Numbered from the stretch's first letter, positions 1 through 10,560 are shown. The stretch is DNA of 64,000 nt from Cannabis sativa (GCF_029168945.1 NC_083604.1:74044211-74108210), one strand, 5' to 3'. Notes: generated by a model not told the origin, from the sequence alone. A program made the numbers and translations.

Positions 1-183
1 CAAAAAAAAAAATTACTGTCCAAAAAACAATTGTATTCAAGACAAATTTTTAACTGAATTGACAATGCTATCAAAAAGTATCCTTATTACATTAAATTCA
101 TCAAACTAGTTAGATACATCAATCCATGGTATGATATCGAAATAATGTTTCACCTACTATGAGAAGGAAATTAATTTTATACT

Positions 184-660
184 CTATAAATTTGAAATTA
201 GCCACCTAATAATATAATTCTTGGCAAAAACTATAAATTTGGCTTTTAAAAAAAATCTTATATGTTTATGTATAATTGTAAAAAATCTAAAATATATAAT
301 TTTTATCAAATAAATTAGATCTTCTTCAAAAATATATGTATTTTTGTTTTTTTTTTTTAAAAAAAAAAAATTAGGCATTTTTCTAAAAGAAAGATTTTAC
401 ACCTAAATAAGAGCCTAAGGCGTATGCCGAGTTACAATTAATTTATATTAGAGTATCTCCATTGGAGAACTATAAAAGTAGTATATTGCTATATTTTATT
501 GCATTTTTTTTTAAAAAAAAATCTCAGTTAGTAGTGTCTAAAAGGTGTGTGCTAAATTTGACACATGCTAAAAGTTTAGCTAAATTTAACATAAATTATA
601 GTTTGTGCCTAATTTACACTATTATAAATGTTAATTTTTTTTGAGAGAGTGAGTCAATGT
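184..660. repeat. AT-rich dispersed repeat, copy A
   Basis: This stretch closely resembles 3806-4108 followed by 5058-5160: both contain the same succession of motifs (a block around 'ttagccacc', 'ataattcttggcaaa', a T/A-run block, 'catttttctaaa', 'caattaatttatattagag', then 'gtatattgctatatttta' and 'tgacacatgctaa'). In the other copy a miniature retrotransposon interrupts the unit. The motif near 450 (gagtatctccattggaga) is of the kind common in plant MITE ends, but I could not define terminal inverted repeats or a target-site duplication. No coding potential is seen. Confidence 0.5.
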
Positions 661-1404
661 TCTCACATGAAGTCACTAGCACACACCGAAGAAAAATCTT
701 GATTCAAAGTCCTATTAAAAGTTCCTTGGTTATTGTCTTTCTCAAGTGTGTGTGAATATGTGGATTGAAAGAAGTTGTTTCATCTTTTTATTAAGTATGA
801 CTCATTGTGAAGCTGAATGAATTGATTCTTTGCTCAAATGATCATTGCTCACTTGTTAATTGATTAGGCCACTCATTGTGATTCCTCTTTACAAGTTGAA
901 CATGTTAATTCGAGATATATCATTTGGTATGTTTTTTTATTGAAATAAAAATAAATCTCATTTGAAGCATCATTCGTAATATCGTGGTGATTTGATTGTT
1001 TTGCTTGGTAAATCTCTCATTTGTTTATATCTAATATCCATATGTTATAGGTCATGTTGTGAGATGGTTTGACTTTTTTCTTTGATGTTGTGATAGATAC
1101 TTTGACATTTCTTTGCAATGAGGAGTCTTTGTTGCATTTTCTGTCGCCATTCAGAGGGAGCTCTTTGATAAACTTTTAATTTTCTTAGGGGGAGCAATTG
1201 GTTTAGGACCATATTATTATTGGCGTAGATTATGCTCAATGAAGGGGGAGAAATTATACTTATCCTTTGTGTAAATGGTTGCAATTGTTGTTTGGTTGTT
1301 TAAAGTGTTTGTTTTTCTGTTTGTTTAGACTTTGTTATATTTTGATGGTTGTTTTCTTTTGCACTGGTATTGTTGTCATTGACCATAATTTGTCAAGGGG
1401 AGAT
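661..1404 (+). other. probable non-coding 3' tail of a Copia-like retrotransposon
   Basis: There is no credible reading frame here. Several purine-rich 'gggggag' runs (near 1188 and 1244) and a terminal aaggggagat at 1395-1404 directly before a TG dinucleotide look like the polypurine tracts that precede the 3' LTR of plant Copia elements. The comparison is with the Copia element at 16843-30828, whose 3' untranslated region also carries repeated gggggag runs. No RT or integrase remains in the window, so the assignment rests on layout only. Confidence 0.35.
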
Positions 1405-2040
1405 TGTAAGAACCAATATTTTCTGTAGTGACAAATTATGTCTAGTTGCATCTGGGATTCGTAGTGTTTTGTCAAGAGTTCGTACTGTTAGTGTTAGTCC
1501 ACGTTAGCAAAGATATTTTGGGTTTTAATTGTTCAGATGGTAACAACTGTCTATTTCGAGATTCTTGGTTTAGCTGGGTATAAATACAACTCCTTGGTAT
1601 TATGTTGAAAAAAAAGCTTTTTGATTGGAGATTAGGGATTACGCTTCTTTCTTCTTGTTTTTTCTTTATGTTCCATGGCAGATGATCTTTGAGATTGGGG
1701 GGTATTAATCCAAAGTTGCAGATTAGAGCTTGAAGATGTTGAGTTCAGGCTGAAGGGATTTCAATATCATCTTCATCACCAGATCTGAAGGGAGTTCAGA
1801 TTGAAGAAAAATGTTGAAGAGAGCTCATCATTCACACAATGGGATCTTGTGTTTCCAATCAAGGGTCTTGGTTGGTATGAGTATAGATTCATTGTATTTT
1901 GTAAAAGAGTGTATTGTTTACAATATTGTTGGTATTTGTAAGATACATCTTTGAATATAGTGAAAGTTACTACCCAGGTTCGGGGAACCCAAGCACTAGT
2001 CGCCTAGAATAAGTTTCTAGAGCAGGTGAAGCTTGTCAAA
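1405..2040 (+). repeat. probable 3' LTR remnant following a polypurine tract
   Basis: It begins TGTAAGAACC straight after the purine-rich tract. A TATA-like gtataaatac lies near 1578-1587, about 175 bases in, which fits an LTR U3/R layout. A convincing CA terminus and target-site duplication were not found, so the right boundary is approximate; the next element's target-site duplication starts at 2072. It is a remnant, with the body of the element outside or deleted to the left. Confidence 0.4.
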
Positions 2041-2076
2041 TTCTGGTGTTGAATCTTTGATTTTGTTTTTTATATT

Positions 2077-3330
2077 TGTTAGGCTATTTTTAGCCTATAT
2101 TTGGGATCGACTTTATGTTCGCTTTTCACTGTTTTAGGACAGAATTACGCTTGTTTTCTATGTTTTCAGGTTCTTAGGAATAACAGAGGTCTCGGGATGC
2201 AAAAGTACAGTAAAAGACGAGCGGAGCCAAGAAAAACACAAATTTGAGGCGTGGCGCACTTCTGGCCGCGGCTAGATCAGTGTGGGTGCGACTATATCTC
2301 GAAGGTAGAATGCCAATTTTTTCATGCTCGAGTCGCCGCGGTGAGGTACACTCTCACCGCGGCAATAGTGGAATTACATAGACGTATTTTTAGAAGCCTA
2401 TCTGACCGCGGCGAGCTACAACTTGGTCGTGGCGAGATCCCATACGACCAGGGGCAAAATCGTCCAACGAACCCTAAAAAAATCACTTATAAATAGGAAA
2501 CTGCAATTGGAAATCAAGGGAAGCGATTTGGAGACCTAAAACACAGCAGAAAGCTGCAGGAAGAGCAGAGTAATTCAAAGTGAAGATCCAGAATTCATCC
2601 ACCAACAGTTTCTTTCTCTATTCCTCTTTAATTTATTTATGCTGAATTTTGTCATAGGAATGGTTATGGATTTATTTCTGAACTAAATTTCCCATTTAGG
2701 GAGGATGATGAATGTTGTTTAATGTTTTTTTTCCTAGTTAATGCTTAATTGTCATTCCTCCATTCTTGATTGTGAAATTATTTATATTTGTGTTTAATTT
2801 CATGTGTAAGCTTGATCGCATTCTGCATGTTCTATGAACTCAATTCGAAATCTGAAAAGTGAGAATTGAGAATGCTAAAATTGGATAATCATTGTTCTAT
2901 GTGAAACGAGAGTATTCTTATGACTTATGTGACAAGTAGATTATTGCTTAATGCTGATTTCATGTTAGTTTAATTAAGAAATTAATTAGAGAACATGTGA
3001 TTTAGAACTTAGAAGATCTGAAAAAGAGCTAGGTTAATTTATAATTTGTCATTCACTTCAAGAAAATAATAGCAATTAGGCATTAACAATTGGGTAACAA
3101 ACAACAGGATTCCCCTCCCTATTATCTCATCTTGCTCAACTTTCAATTGTGTTATTAATTTTTCTGAATTACTTTCATTCTTTTTCAATCATAAATACTT
3201 TTGATTTGTCAAATAGAATTATAAGTATAGTTAGTAGTAATTAATCCAATTCCCTGCGGTTCGACCTCACTTGCGTGAGTATACTACTTGATTGCGTGCA
3301 CTTGCGTAGTAATTAATAATTTTCGTAACA
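2077..3330 (+). mobile_element. solo LTR of a Gypsy-type retrotransposon (1254 bp)
   Basis: The segment starts TGTTAGGC and ends TTCGTAACA, giving TGTTA/TAACA inverted termini, and is flanked by a perfect 5-bp duplication ATATT at 2072-2076 and 3331-3335. A TATA-like cttataaatagg lies near 2487. The 3' part, with 'cctgcggttcgacctcac' followed by 'gcgtgagtatacta', is of a type common at the ends of plant Gypsy LTRs. No PBS, internal domain or second LTR is present, so this is a product of LTR-LTR recombination. The family assignment is inference; the boundaries are seen directly. Confidence 0.85.
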
Positions 3331-3335
3331 ATATT

Positions 3336-3805
3336 TAAGCATAAATCAAGATAAAATCAATCTAAATATGAAAAAGATAAGTTAGACAAGAACTTGGGGT
3401 TTACACTATTTATTAAACATTTCTTTGAAAATTATATTTGAACTTGAATGGATGGTCTAGATCACTTAAGTTTGTTATGCTCTAGTTATAAATGATGAAT
3501 GATGGATGCTAAATATTATTTTGGTATTTTATAAACTTATTAAATCTCTCAATTCAGTGACTACATAACTGTGGAGTTATTATTGTTCTTTTATACTGAT
3601 AAGTGATCCTAATTTTGCAACTAATATTTTCTTATAGATATAGTAGTTATTCCATTATTTTTAAATATGTATTTTGTAAAATGAATTCAATGATCGTTTA
3701 TAAGTATTATCTTCCTTTAAGGGTCAAAGTGTGATATTTGACAACCCAAGTTACATATTTGCTACGGCCTAGGGCTCAAGTCGTGTCAATGACACTAATT
3801 TAAGT
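3336..3805. other. AT-rich sequence, nothing recognised
   Basis: AT-rich spacer between the solo LTR and the second copy of the dispersed repeat. No reading frame, RNA gene or repeat boundary could be supported here. Confidence 0.5.
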
Positions 3806-4108
3806 ACGACATACATTTAAAATTAGCCACCCAACAATATAATTCTTGGCAAAAAATTATAAATTATTTAGCCTTTTTTTTAATAATTTTTTTGATTATA
3901 TAACTGTAAAAATTTAAAATATATAATTTAAATAAAGTAAATTAAATATTTTTTGAAAAAATATGATTTTATTTTATTTTTTTTTAAAAAAAATAAATTA
4001 AGCATTTTTCTAAAAAAATGTTTATACCTTAGCGGGAGCCTATATGGCATATGACCAGTTACATTTACAATTAATTTATATTAGAGCATCTTTAATAGAG
4101 AGCAATAA
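3806..4108. repeat. AT-rich dispersed repeat, copy B (left part)
   Basis: This is the second copy of the repeat at 184-660. The match runs up to the insertion point of the miniature retrotransposon at 4109 and resumes at 5058 with 'gtatattgctatatttta', which corresponds to 481-500 of copy A. The paired interruption independently supports the boundaries of the inserted element. Confidence 0.5.
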
Positions 4109-4113
4109 ATGTG

Positions 4114-4547
4114 TGTAACGTCCCCGCTTCAAGCCTCCATTTTGTTTTTACACCCACGGAATAAATGGCTCTTATACACGAGTACGTCACTCTGGCTGCT
4201 TCCCGGATTGATGACTGACCCTACAGACCAACACGAGTATTATCAGCGTGCTTTGTCCTCACTCACACGCATCCTGGGAAAACTTCCCAGGAGGTCACCC
4301 ATCCTTGAAATTGCTCCAAGCCAAGCACGCTTAACTGTGGAGTTCTTTCAAGATGGGCTACCGAAAAACAAGATGCACCTTGTTGACATAGGTAGTACCA
4401 ATCAATCCATTGAAACCCTTTTCAACTGTGTAGTCCCATACCTACACAGTCTCAGAATCATCCCACTTGACCTTCCTCAGGCGGTGTGGGATTGCACAGC
4501 TTACCCGGTGTTTCCCCTTACGGATCACGGGACTACTAACTGTCACA
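4114..4547 (-). repeat. TRIM 3' LTR
   Basis: Left-hand LTR of the miniature element, 434 bp, the same length as its partner. Long open frames run through it on the plus strand, but they only reflect the sequence composition and are shared with the other LTR. The 5S-like core lies at 4283-4345 on the minus strand. Confidence 0.88.
4283..4345 (-). other. 5S rRNA-like segment inside TRIM LTR (3' copy)
   Basis: Read on the minus strand this segment runs from GAACTCCACAGTTAAGCGTG through GCTTGG and GGATGGGTGACC to TCCTGGGAAG. This is very close to the middle and 3' half of plant 5S rRNA, covering the regions of the internal RNA polymerase III promoter (box A, intermediate element, box C). Further along the minus strand a CTCGTGTTGG motif resembles the 5S 3' end but is separated by an extra block of about 45 bases. 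It is therefore not a functional 5S gene but a captured, rearranged one. Confidence 0.8.
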
Positions 4548-4603
4548 ATCACCCCCCTTACGGGATCCGATGTCCTCGTCGACCACACTTCCGGCTGGGT
4601 CAA

Positions 4604-4616
4604 GGCTCTGATACCA
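4604..4616 (-). other. primer-binding site of the TRIM (initiator tRNA-Met type)
   Basis: The minus strand reads TGGTATCAGAGCC two bases after the end of the 5' LTR. The same sequence serves as PBS for both Gypsy elements and the Copia element in this window. Confidence 0.85.
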
Positions 4617-4618
4617 TT

Positions 4619-5052
4619 TGTAACGTACCCGCTTCAAGCCTCCATTTGGTCCTTACACCCACGAAATAAATGGCTCTTATACACGAGTACGTCACTCTGG
4701 CTGCTTCCCAAATTGATGACTGACCCTACAGACCAACACGAGTGTTTTCAGCGTGCTTTGTCCTCACTCACACGCATCCTGGGAAAACTTCCCAGGAGGT
4801 CACCCATCCTTGAAATTGCTCCAAGCCAAGCACGCTTGACTGTGAAGTTCTTTCAAGATGGGCTACCGAAAAACAAGATGCACCTAGTTGACATAGGTAG
4901 TACCAATCAATCCATTTAAGCCCTTTTCAACTGTGTAGTCCCATACCTACACAGTCTCAGAATCATCCCACTTGACCTTCCTCAGGCGGTGTGGGATTAC
5001 ACAGCTTACCCGGTATTTTCCCTTACGGATCACGGGACTACTAACTGTCACA
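4619..5052 (-). repeat. TRIM 5' LTR
   Basis: Right-hand LTR, 434 bp, aligned end to end with 4114-4547. It begins (minus strand) TGTGACAG and ends ACGTTACA before the PBS. Confidence 0.88.
4788..4850 (-). other. 5S rRNA-like segment inside TRIM LTR (5' copy)
   Basis: Counterpart of 4283-4345. It keeps the box C-like GGGTGACCTCCTGGGAAG but has two changes near the start of the segment relative to the other LTR. Confidence 0.8.
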
Positions 5053-5057
5053 ATGTG

Positions 5058-5628
5058 GTATATTGCTATATTTTAGCGTATTTCAAAAAAAAAAAATAAA
5101 CTAAAATAAAGCTTCAATGGTGATGAATAAAAAGTGTGCCAAATTTGGCACATGCTAAGACCATTTCTAATGGGAGACACTAAAATTATGCTATATTTGA
5201 CACAAAAAATACTTTATGATATATTACCATCAATTTTTAGTATTGTACTCTAATGTAAAATTACAAAACTTGATGTAAAATTTAATAATTTTATTAAAAG
5301 TATTAAAAAAAGGGCATTTTTCATTTTTATACTTTAACACAGTTTTTCTTTGCATTTTTACAGAATTTTACATAGAAACTCCTATTGCAACTAGCGTTGC
5401 CTAAATCGCAACAAAAAATCGTATAGCAACCCACATAGAAACCACCAGAGAAACTACTTTAGAAACCCAAACCTTAAATTTGAAAAAAAAAAATAGTATA
5501 TAGGGTAATTCCCCTAAAAAAGTTATCATTAGTTTTATTTATAAAAATTACAAAATGTGATTGAAAATCAAGTCTAAAGCTTCAAGCAGTTTTTTTAATT
5601 ATGTTGCGTTCTTTTTGAGGAAAAATAT
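5058..5628. repeat. dispersed repeat copy B (right part) and AT-rich spacer
   Basis: 5058-5160 continues the repeat interrupted by the TRIM. Around 5160-5200 a second motif of the same kind (ccatttctaatgggagacac) suggests another MITE-like end. The rest, to 5628, is AT-rich and holds nothing I recognise. Confidence 0.4.
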
Positions 5629-6069
5629 TGTGAATAAAAGTTCTAGACGTCTATTTTATCTCTATAAAACATCTTGAATCGTTGAATTTCTAGCAATATT
5701 AAAATTGTTATAGCCAAAATATTATCAGTCATCGCACCAGAAAGCTCGCTGCCAAAAATCAAGCTTCAAGTGTTGCGACACTATAAGGTAGTGTCGCGGC
5801 CCGCCTATTCTAAACTGGAAAAAATTTGATTTTTTTAATCTTTTTTTAGCTATATAAAGACTCCTTTTCAATACTTTCCAGATGATGAGTTTGGGAGTAA
5901 GAAAATTAGAAGGGAGAAGTGGCTCTGAAGACTTTCAAAATTTATTTTTCAAAGAGTTCTTCCTTTTCTTCTATTTTTCTTATGTTCTTAATTGTTATAA
6001 GATATTTTAAATGAATATGAGTAGCTAGACTTTTTATTAGGGTGTTAATAGAGATTGTTTGACACTTTG

Positions 6070-6685
6070 GTGGCGTTTAGTTGGGAAGAATGAAAACATA
6101 AGAATAGGAATGAGAATAAGAATATGAATGGAATAGAATAAAATTTAAAATGCATAAAAAGTTGAATAAAAAATTATTAAATTTTTTTTCATCATGCATT
6201 GGAATAATGTTTCCTTCTATTTGGAAATAGAATAGTCATTACACCAAAATAGTAGAAAGACCATTCACTACTAGAAATGTCACTTTTTGCCAGCACATTT
6301 TTTTACTAGCAAAAGTTAATTGGTATTGCGCTGGTAAAATAAAATTTACTTGTGATGTGTTGGCAAAAGGGGGTTGGCAAATCAATGTTGGCATTAAAAC
6401 TTTTACCAGCATAAAATGAAAAGCCCTGGCAAAAATGACTTTTCCCAGTACGTAAATGCGCTGGTAAAAGTTAGATTTTAACCACTGCAAATGTACGCTG
6501 GTAAAACTTTGACCTCTTTGCCAGAGCAGTTTGCACAATGCATGCGCTGGTAAAAGTGACATTTCTTGTAGTGATTCTATTGTAATGATATTCTAATACT
6601 TCAATATGCAACCAAACAAAGGAATAGAATGAAGAGTGTTTCCTTTTCATTTCATTTTATTTTATTACCTCCAACCAAACACCAC
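6070..6685. mobile_element. MITE with 'gtttggttgg' type terminal inverted repeats, itself interrupted
   Basis: The left end GTGGCGTTTAGTTGG and the reverse complement of the right end, GTGGTGTTTGGTTGG, form imperfect terminal inverted repeats. The bulk is composed of 'gaatggaatag'-like sequence typical of small plant DNA elements. Without the inserted CACTA mini-element it is about 305 bp. The exact target-site duplication is ambiguous. Confidence 0.65.
6266..6573. mobile_element. CACTA mini-element (308 bp)
   Basis: The ends are CACTACTAGAAATGTCAC and, reverse-complemented from the right, CACTACAAGAAATGTCAC. They are flanked by a perfect 3-bp duplication ATT (6263-6265 and 6574-6576), the size expected for CACTA elements. 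The interior carries several copies of CGCTGGTAAAA (near 6328, 6469, 6494, 6544) and inverted versions of it, i.e. subterminal repeats. There is no transposase, so it is non-autonomous. Confidence 0.88.
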
Positions 6686-7470
6686 TTTTATTTTGGTTTT
6701 AATATGATTTAGTTTTTCCCTAATTTTTTATGTACATCTATTTTATTCGTACTTAATTACTTTTAATTGCTTGATCACCAATTAAATATTTTATGATTTC
6801 AATGCAAGATCTGAGAAGTGATGTTGATTATGCTATAGTAAAATAGACATAGATTTCGATATATAGGACGAGAGTACCTATATAGTTTGTGTAGCATTTA
6901 GGATTTTTATGCCTAATGTCTTTTATGTGTTTAAATTTATCACGAAAGTAAAAAAATTTATATATAGGTTGAGATTTATATGTCGACCTAACTAGCCTGA
7001 ATATAAGTTTTTTTAGTAAATCCTCTATCACATGAAAATTTGAATTTGAAAATTAAATTATGCTAAACCATATAAAGTAGATTCAATTGAAATTAATCAC
7101 CTTAAATTTTAATCATAGTTAAATTGCACTTTAATTTATTTTTATTTTCTTTTTCAATAGATTTTAAATTCCTTTTCTCAATTATTATTCTCACCAAATA
7201 TATAATTAGAAATTAAATTATTTGGTAAGTAACTACAGTCCTTGTGGGATCGATCTCACTCTTGTTAGTCTATTACTTATGAACGATACGTGCGTATTGA
7301 ATTTATCACAACAATATTACTTTTTTTTTATTTATTTATTTACTAATTTGCCACTAAATAATGATTTTTATTAATTAAAAGTTCTTTTGGCATTTTTTTG
7401 AAACTAAACAAGGGAAAGCAAATCTGCTTTAACACAAACAGATGCACAATCAGAAAACCCTAATCTAAAC

Positions 7471-7640
7471 TTAGTTACAACCAAAAGAGAAGGCTAATTT
7501 AGCCAAACAGTGAGCTACCTTATGACACTCATTTTTGACATGAATAGAAGTACATGCCATGAAGCTATCAGTGGCCTGTTGCTCTTCCAAGAAACTACTC
7601 CAGTCTGAATTGGTAATGTGATTTCGATTCACGACCTCGA
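7471..7640 (-). pseudogene. fragment of an RNase H-like (RVT_3) domain from a non-LTR-type reverse transcriptase gene
   Basis: On the minus strand an open stretch ends at a stop (7471-7473) and contains WSSFLEEQQA, then KNECHKVAHCLAKLAFSF. The last motif (HKVAHCLAKLA) is the characteristic C-terminal end of the plant RVT_3 RNase H-like domain found at the 3' end of LINE-type pol genes and derived single genes. Weak similarity may extend to about 7800, but frames are broken there. It is a degraded fragment with no reverse transcriptase in the window. Confidence 0.6.
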
Positions 7641-7800
7641 TTACTCAAAGAGACAGTTCGGTTGGAGAATATAAGGAACAAGATGAAGCTCATGAGCAAA
7701 AAGAAGACCTATTTGAATTGCAAGGCTTTTGGCTAACTCAGATAAACAACCCCCGCAACACTGAATCTCAGCAGCCAAAACAGACCTGGTTGTATCACAG

Positions 7801-8423
7801 ATCAATTATTTTTAGCATTTTTTGTTCACTTATAGTACTTCTAATAATAATGTAATGACTATGTTAATTTTGGGGGATAATTTACTTCTTGTGCAGTGGA
7901 GCACAATAATAAAATTTGAGCCAAATATAATATTGAACCATGTTTTGAGCTATTTTTACTATAAAATTTACCCCACACTGAAAATGTCTTAGGGTTATAA
8001 TTAATTATAAGATGGAAGCTAATGATCATGCATTTTGTTACATTGGTAATTGTAATGTGTCTAAGCTCTAGTCTTCTATTATATTTATATAGTGTTAGTA
8101 CAAATAATGTTGTAACCCTCTTAATAATTTCTCTCTCTTTCGTACTTATTGTTCTTTTCTCTGTTATTTAATTTTAATGATCAAAGGTAATATTAAAGTG
8201 TAACAGTTTTTTAACCGTTAGCAATACAGTTGATATAAATATGCGCCCACACGTGACAGTCTTGTTCTTGTTCAGTATTCTTTAATTAACCCACGTGCGC
8301 CGACTCTACAGCTAATCCAAGAGGCAATGGAACTTAGTACTATAATGTAAGAACAAAAAATAATCATCAAAGTACTATTGTCTATTCATGAATCTTTTTG
8401 TTTTTTGTTTTAGACATGTATTA

Positions 8424-8426
<3 letters not shown>
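7801..8426. other. AT-rich intergenic sequence, nothing recognised
   Basis: No supportable reading frame or repeat boundary. A short stretch near 8250-8310 (cacgtgcg-like) is richer in GC but carries no identifiable feature. Confidence 0.4.

Positions 8427-8458
<32 letters not shown>
8427..8458. repeat. (AT)n microsatellite
   Basis: Simple alternating AT run of about 32 bp. It makes a spurious Tyr/Ile repeat in overlapping open frames. Confidence 0.95.
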
Positions 8459-8465
<7 letters not shown>

Positions 8466-8737
8466 AAGAATGAAGATGGTGCGGTTCAGCAAGGTGAGGT
8501 GGGTTCTGGTTGGAAAGTTAAATATTCTCTGAATCAAACCTTAATTAACGTATTCTCTCTAAGTCGTCCATCCATACATAAACGACGATCGACAAAAATG
8601 GTCTCTTGGGGGAATTGGTGGGATCCAGAAAATGTTTTTTCTCACACGGCGGACCCACATAGAAGGGAAACGGGCAGTCGCATGCATGGTTACCATATAT
8701 ATTTATAGAGAAATGCGAAAGGGTACCAGTAGTGTCC

Positions 8738-8861
8738 AGCACTCTCCTACATGTCAATATTGCTATTGGTCCAACTAATTATCGGGTCCTATATAATTTA
8801 ATATAATAGCTTTTTTGAAATATTGCTAGCCAATCGCAATGCGACATGTCGAGAAGGTGCT
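8738..8861. repeat. short inverted repeat, possibly a MITE
   Basis: 8738-8771 (AGCAC, ATGTC, ATTGC, ATTGG in order) pairs with the reverse complement of 8828-8861, with about 70 percent match. The arms are separated by an AT-rich loop of about 55 bp. It could be a small palindromic transposon; target-site duplications were not resolved. Confidence 0.45.
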
Positions 8862-9083
8862 AGATTGCAATACTCATATTTATAATAAAAGATAATATTT
8901 ATAGACATAATAGTATTAATTTTTGTGTAATGGTTACGTTAGATAAGACATTAGTTTAAATCTAACTAAATTATACTTTTGCTTGTCTTACAAAAAATAA
9001 ATTACGCCCCCTCTAATTTTTGGGTCGACTGCACATACGACATTTTATTTTGTTTTTTTAATTAATTTTTTAAATTCTTGTAC

Positions 9084-10244
9084 TATATATATATGGAACA
9101 CTTCTTAATGGGTAATACCCTTGATGGGAACTAAAAAAAATTAATAAGGTAATAATCCAATAATCTTTTTTATGGAAAGTTTCTAAAAATTATTTTTTTT
9201 TTAAAAAAAAATTATATTTATTTTTTATAAAATTGGAAATAATAATTACAACTAATAATTTGAAAAAAAATTATAAATTATTTTTAAAAATTAATTAAAA
9301 TTACTACTTTATTATTTTATGAAATTATGAGTTTATTAATAATTTATTATTGTACAACTAAAAATCATTTACATGTATATTAATGTATTTTTTTTATTAG
9401 AAGAATAGGAGCTTGATTGTGGAATCCAATTGTCTTAATATTATTTATATTCTTAAAAATAAAATGCTACAATACTTCTTAGTTCTTACTTAGGCTAAAA
9501 TATTATTACCATCCAATGATTTTTTTGATATTACCATGAATCATTCTCCTAGAATAACTAATGAGGTGTTGTTCATTATTTATATTTTTAGGATTGGAAG
9601 ATGATAATCTTGTCTAGGGGTCAAATATAATTTTTGTCCTGAAATTCTTGTGTTGGCAATTGCCATTATTCAATAATGTTTATGACACTTTTTTCTTCCT
9701 TCATTTTTTTTTTTGTTAAAATTTTCTTCATTGGTTTTGTTCTTATAGATTTGGTAAGCTCAAGTATTTTTTTTTTAAAAAAATAAAAACATATAAATAA
9801 TTGTTAATTATTATAAAATTAAAGATTTTAGGTTTAAAAAAAAATCTTATACATTTTATGTGCATTACAGTTTAAAGCTTAAAATTATTATTTTTTTATT
9901 TTCAGTAATACAATTTAGAATTCTAGTATGAAGAAAATTTTTAAAAAGATAAATATACACTTTTATCTTTTTAATCTTTAAAATGATTTTTATTAAAAAA
10001 ATAGTTTGTTAATTTTTTTAGTTTGTTTTATTTTTTAAATAATAATTCCATTTATAAATTTTTTATTTCTATTAATAGTTTTATCTATTTTAGGAATATA
10101 GAGAATAACAAAATAGGAAATATTAATTTTTTAATATTTAATTAATGATTATAAATATCAACCATTAGATATTTGATTCAATGGTCAAGAATAAAATACT
10201 CATACATGGGTAATACCCATTAAAAGCATACCCATATATATATA
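9084..10244. mobile_element. AT-rich DNA element with about 37-bp terminal inverted repeats
   Basis: The left end (9084-9120: TATATATATATGG, then CTTCTTAATGGGTAATACCC) matches the reverse complement of the right end (10208-10244: TATATATATATGGG, then CTTTTAATGGGTATTACCC) with few differences. The interior is extremely AT-rich with no reading frame. This fits a non-autonomous DNA transposon of about 1.16 kb. AT-rich flanks make the target-site duplication ambiguous, so the superfamily is not assigned. It ends about 385 bp upstream of the CEP TATA box. Confidence 0.6.
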
Positions 10245-10291
10245 GCTAAAGAAATTTAGTCATATATGCATGGTCAGTCAGTGCAAGTGAC

Positions 10292-10318
10292 TATTATTTT
10301 TTATTATTATTATTATTA
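10292..10318. repeat. (ATT)n microsatellite
   Basis: Short trinucleotide run just downstream of the inverted-repeat element and upstream of the CEP gene. Confidence 0.85.
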
Positions 10319-10560
10319 TCACTAAACTAGTAGTCTAGTAGTAGTAGTACTAGTTCCAGTTAATTTGTGGGTTTTCTTTTTATTAATTAATTGGAAGTAG
10401 TGATGAAGGTATTAGATTAATTAATTTGGGTGGTTAGATTGAGTTGAAGAGAAACAAGCAGTTTCTGAACGTGGGCTGCACTATATATACACATAAAATA
10501 TTATATTATATGCATGGGCCATGCGCAGATTATTGGTTGACTATTGTATTTAGTCAGATA

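Larger units (their letters stand above)
4109..5057 (-). mobile_element. terminal-repeat retrotransposon in miniature (TRIM), Cassandra-like, complete
   Basis: Two 434-bp LTRs (4114-4547 and 4619-5052) enclose an internal domain of only 71 bp and are flanked by a perfect 5-bp duplication ATGTG (4109-4113, 5053-5057). Read on the minus strand, the LTR starts TGTGACAGTT and ends ACGTTACA. Directly after the right-hand (5') LTR comes TGGTATCAGAGCC at 4604-4616, the usual plant primer-binding site for initiator tRNA-Met. Directly before the left-hand (3') LTR lies the purine tract TAAGGGGGGTGAT (4548-4560). There is no coding capacity, so it depended on proteins from another element. The LTRs carry 5S-rRNA-like sequence, the hallmark of Cassandra TRIMs. 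The two LTRs differ at roughly 20 positions by eye, so this is older than the nested elements at 12951-50011. Confidence 0.9.
5629..7313 (+). mobile_element. Gypsy-type LTR (probably solo), interrupted by a MITE
   Basis: The 3' end near 7230-7313 ('ccttgtgggatcgatctcac', then 'atcacaaca') has the same style as the end of the solo LTR at 2077-3330. A TATA-like ctatataaagac occurs near 5850. The left boundary is uncertain: a TG at 5629 preceded by AATAT is a candidate, with ATATT following 7313, but the duplication is not exact. The MITE at 6070-6685 splits it. No PBS or internal domain follows. Confidence 0.5.

Noticed and set aside
2251..2496. 81-codon frame
   Set aside because: Inside the solo LTR 2077-3330; GC-rich repeats of 'ccgcgg' type explain the lack of stops.
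4283..4850. Functional 5S rRNA genes
   Set aside because: Only part of 5S is matched, with an inserted block before the 3' end, and both copies lie in LTRs of a retrotransposon.
4109..4919. Two long overlapping open frames (186 and 150 codons) on the plus strand
   Set aside because: They run through the TRIM LTRs, PBS and 5S-like sequence, and the first half of one is the repeat of the other. They are composition artefacts of a non-coding element.
6239..6562. 107-codon minus-strand frame
   Set aside because: Coincides with the CACTA mini-element and its CGCTGGTAAAA repeats.
8388..8757. 106-codon plus frame and 70-codon minus frame
   Set aside because: Built on an AT microsatellite and a short inverted-repeat region; no domain, no start context, no codon bias.
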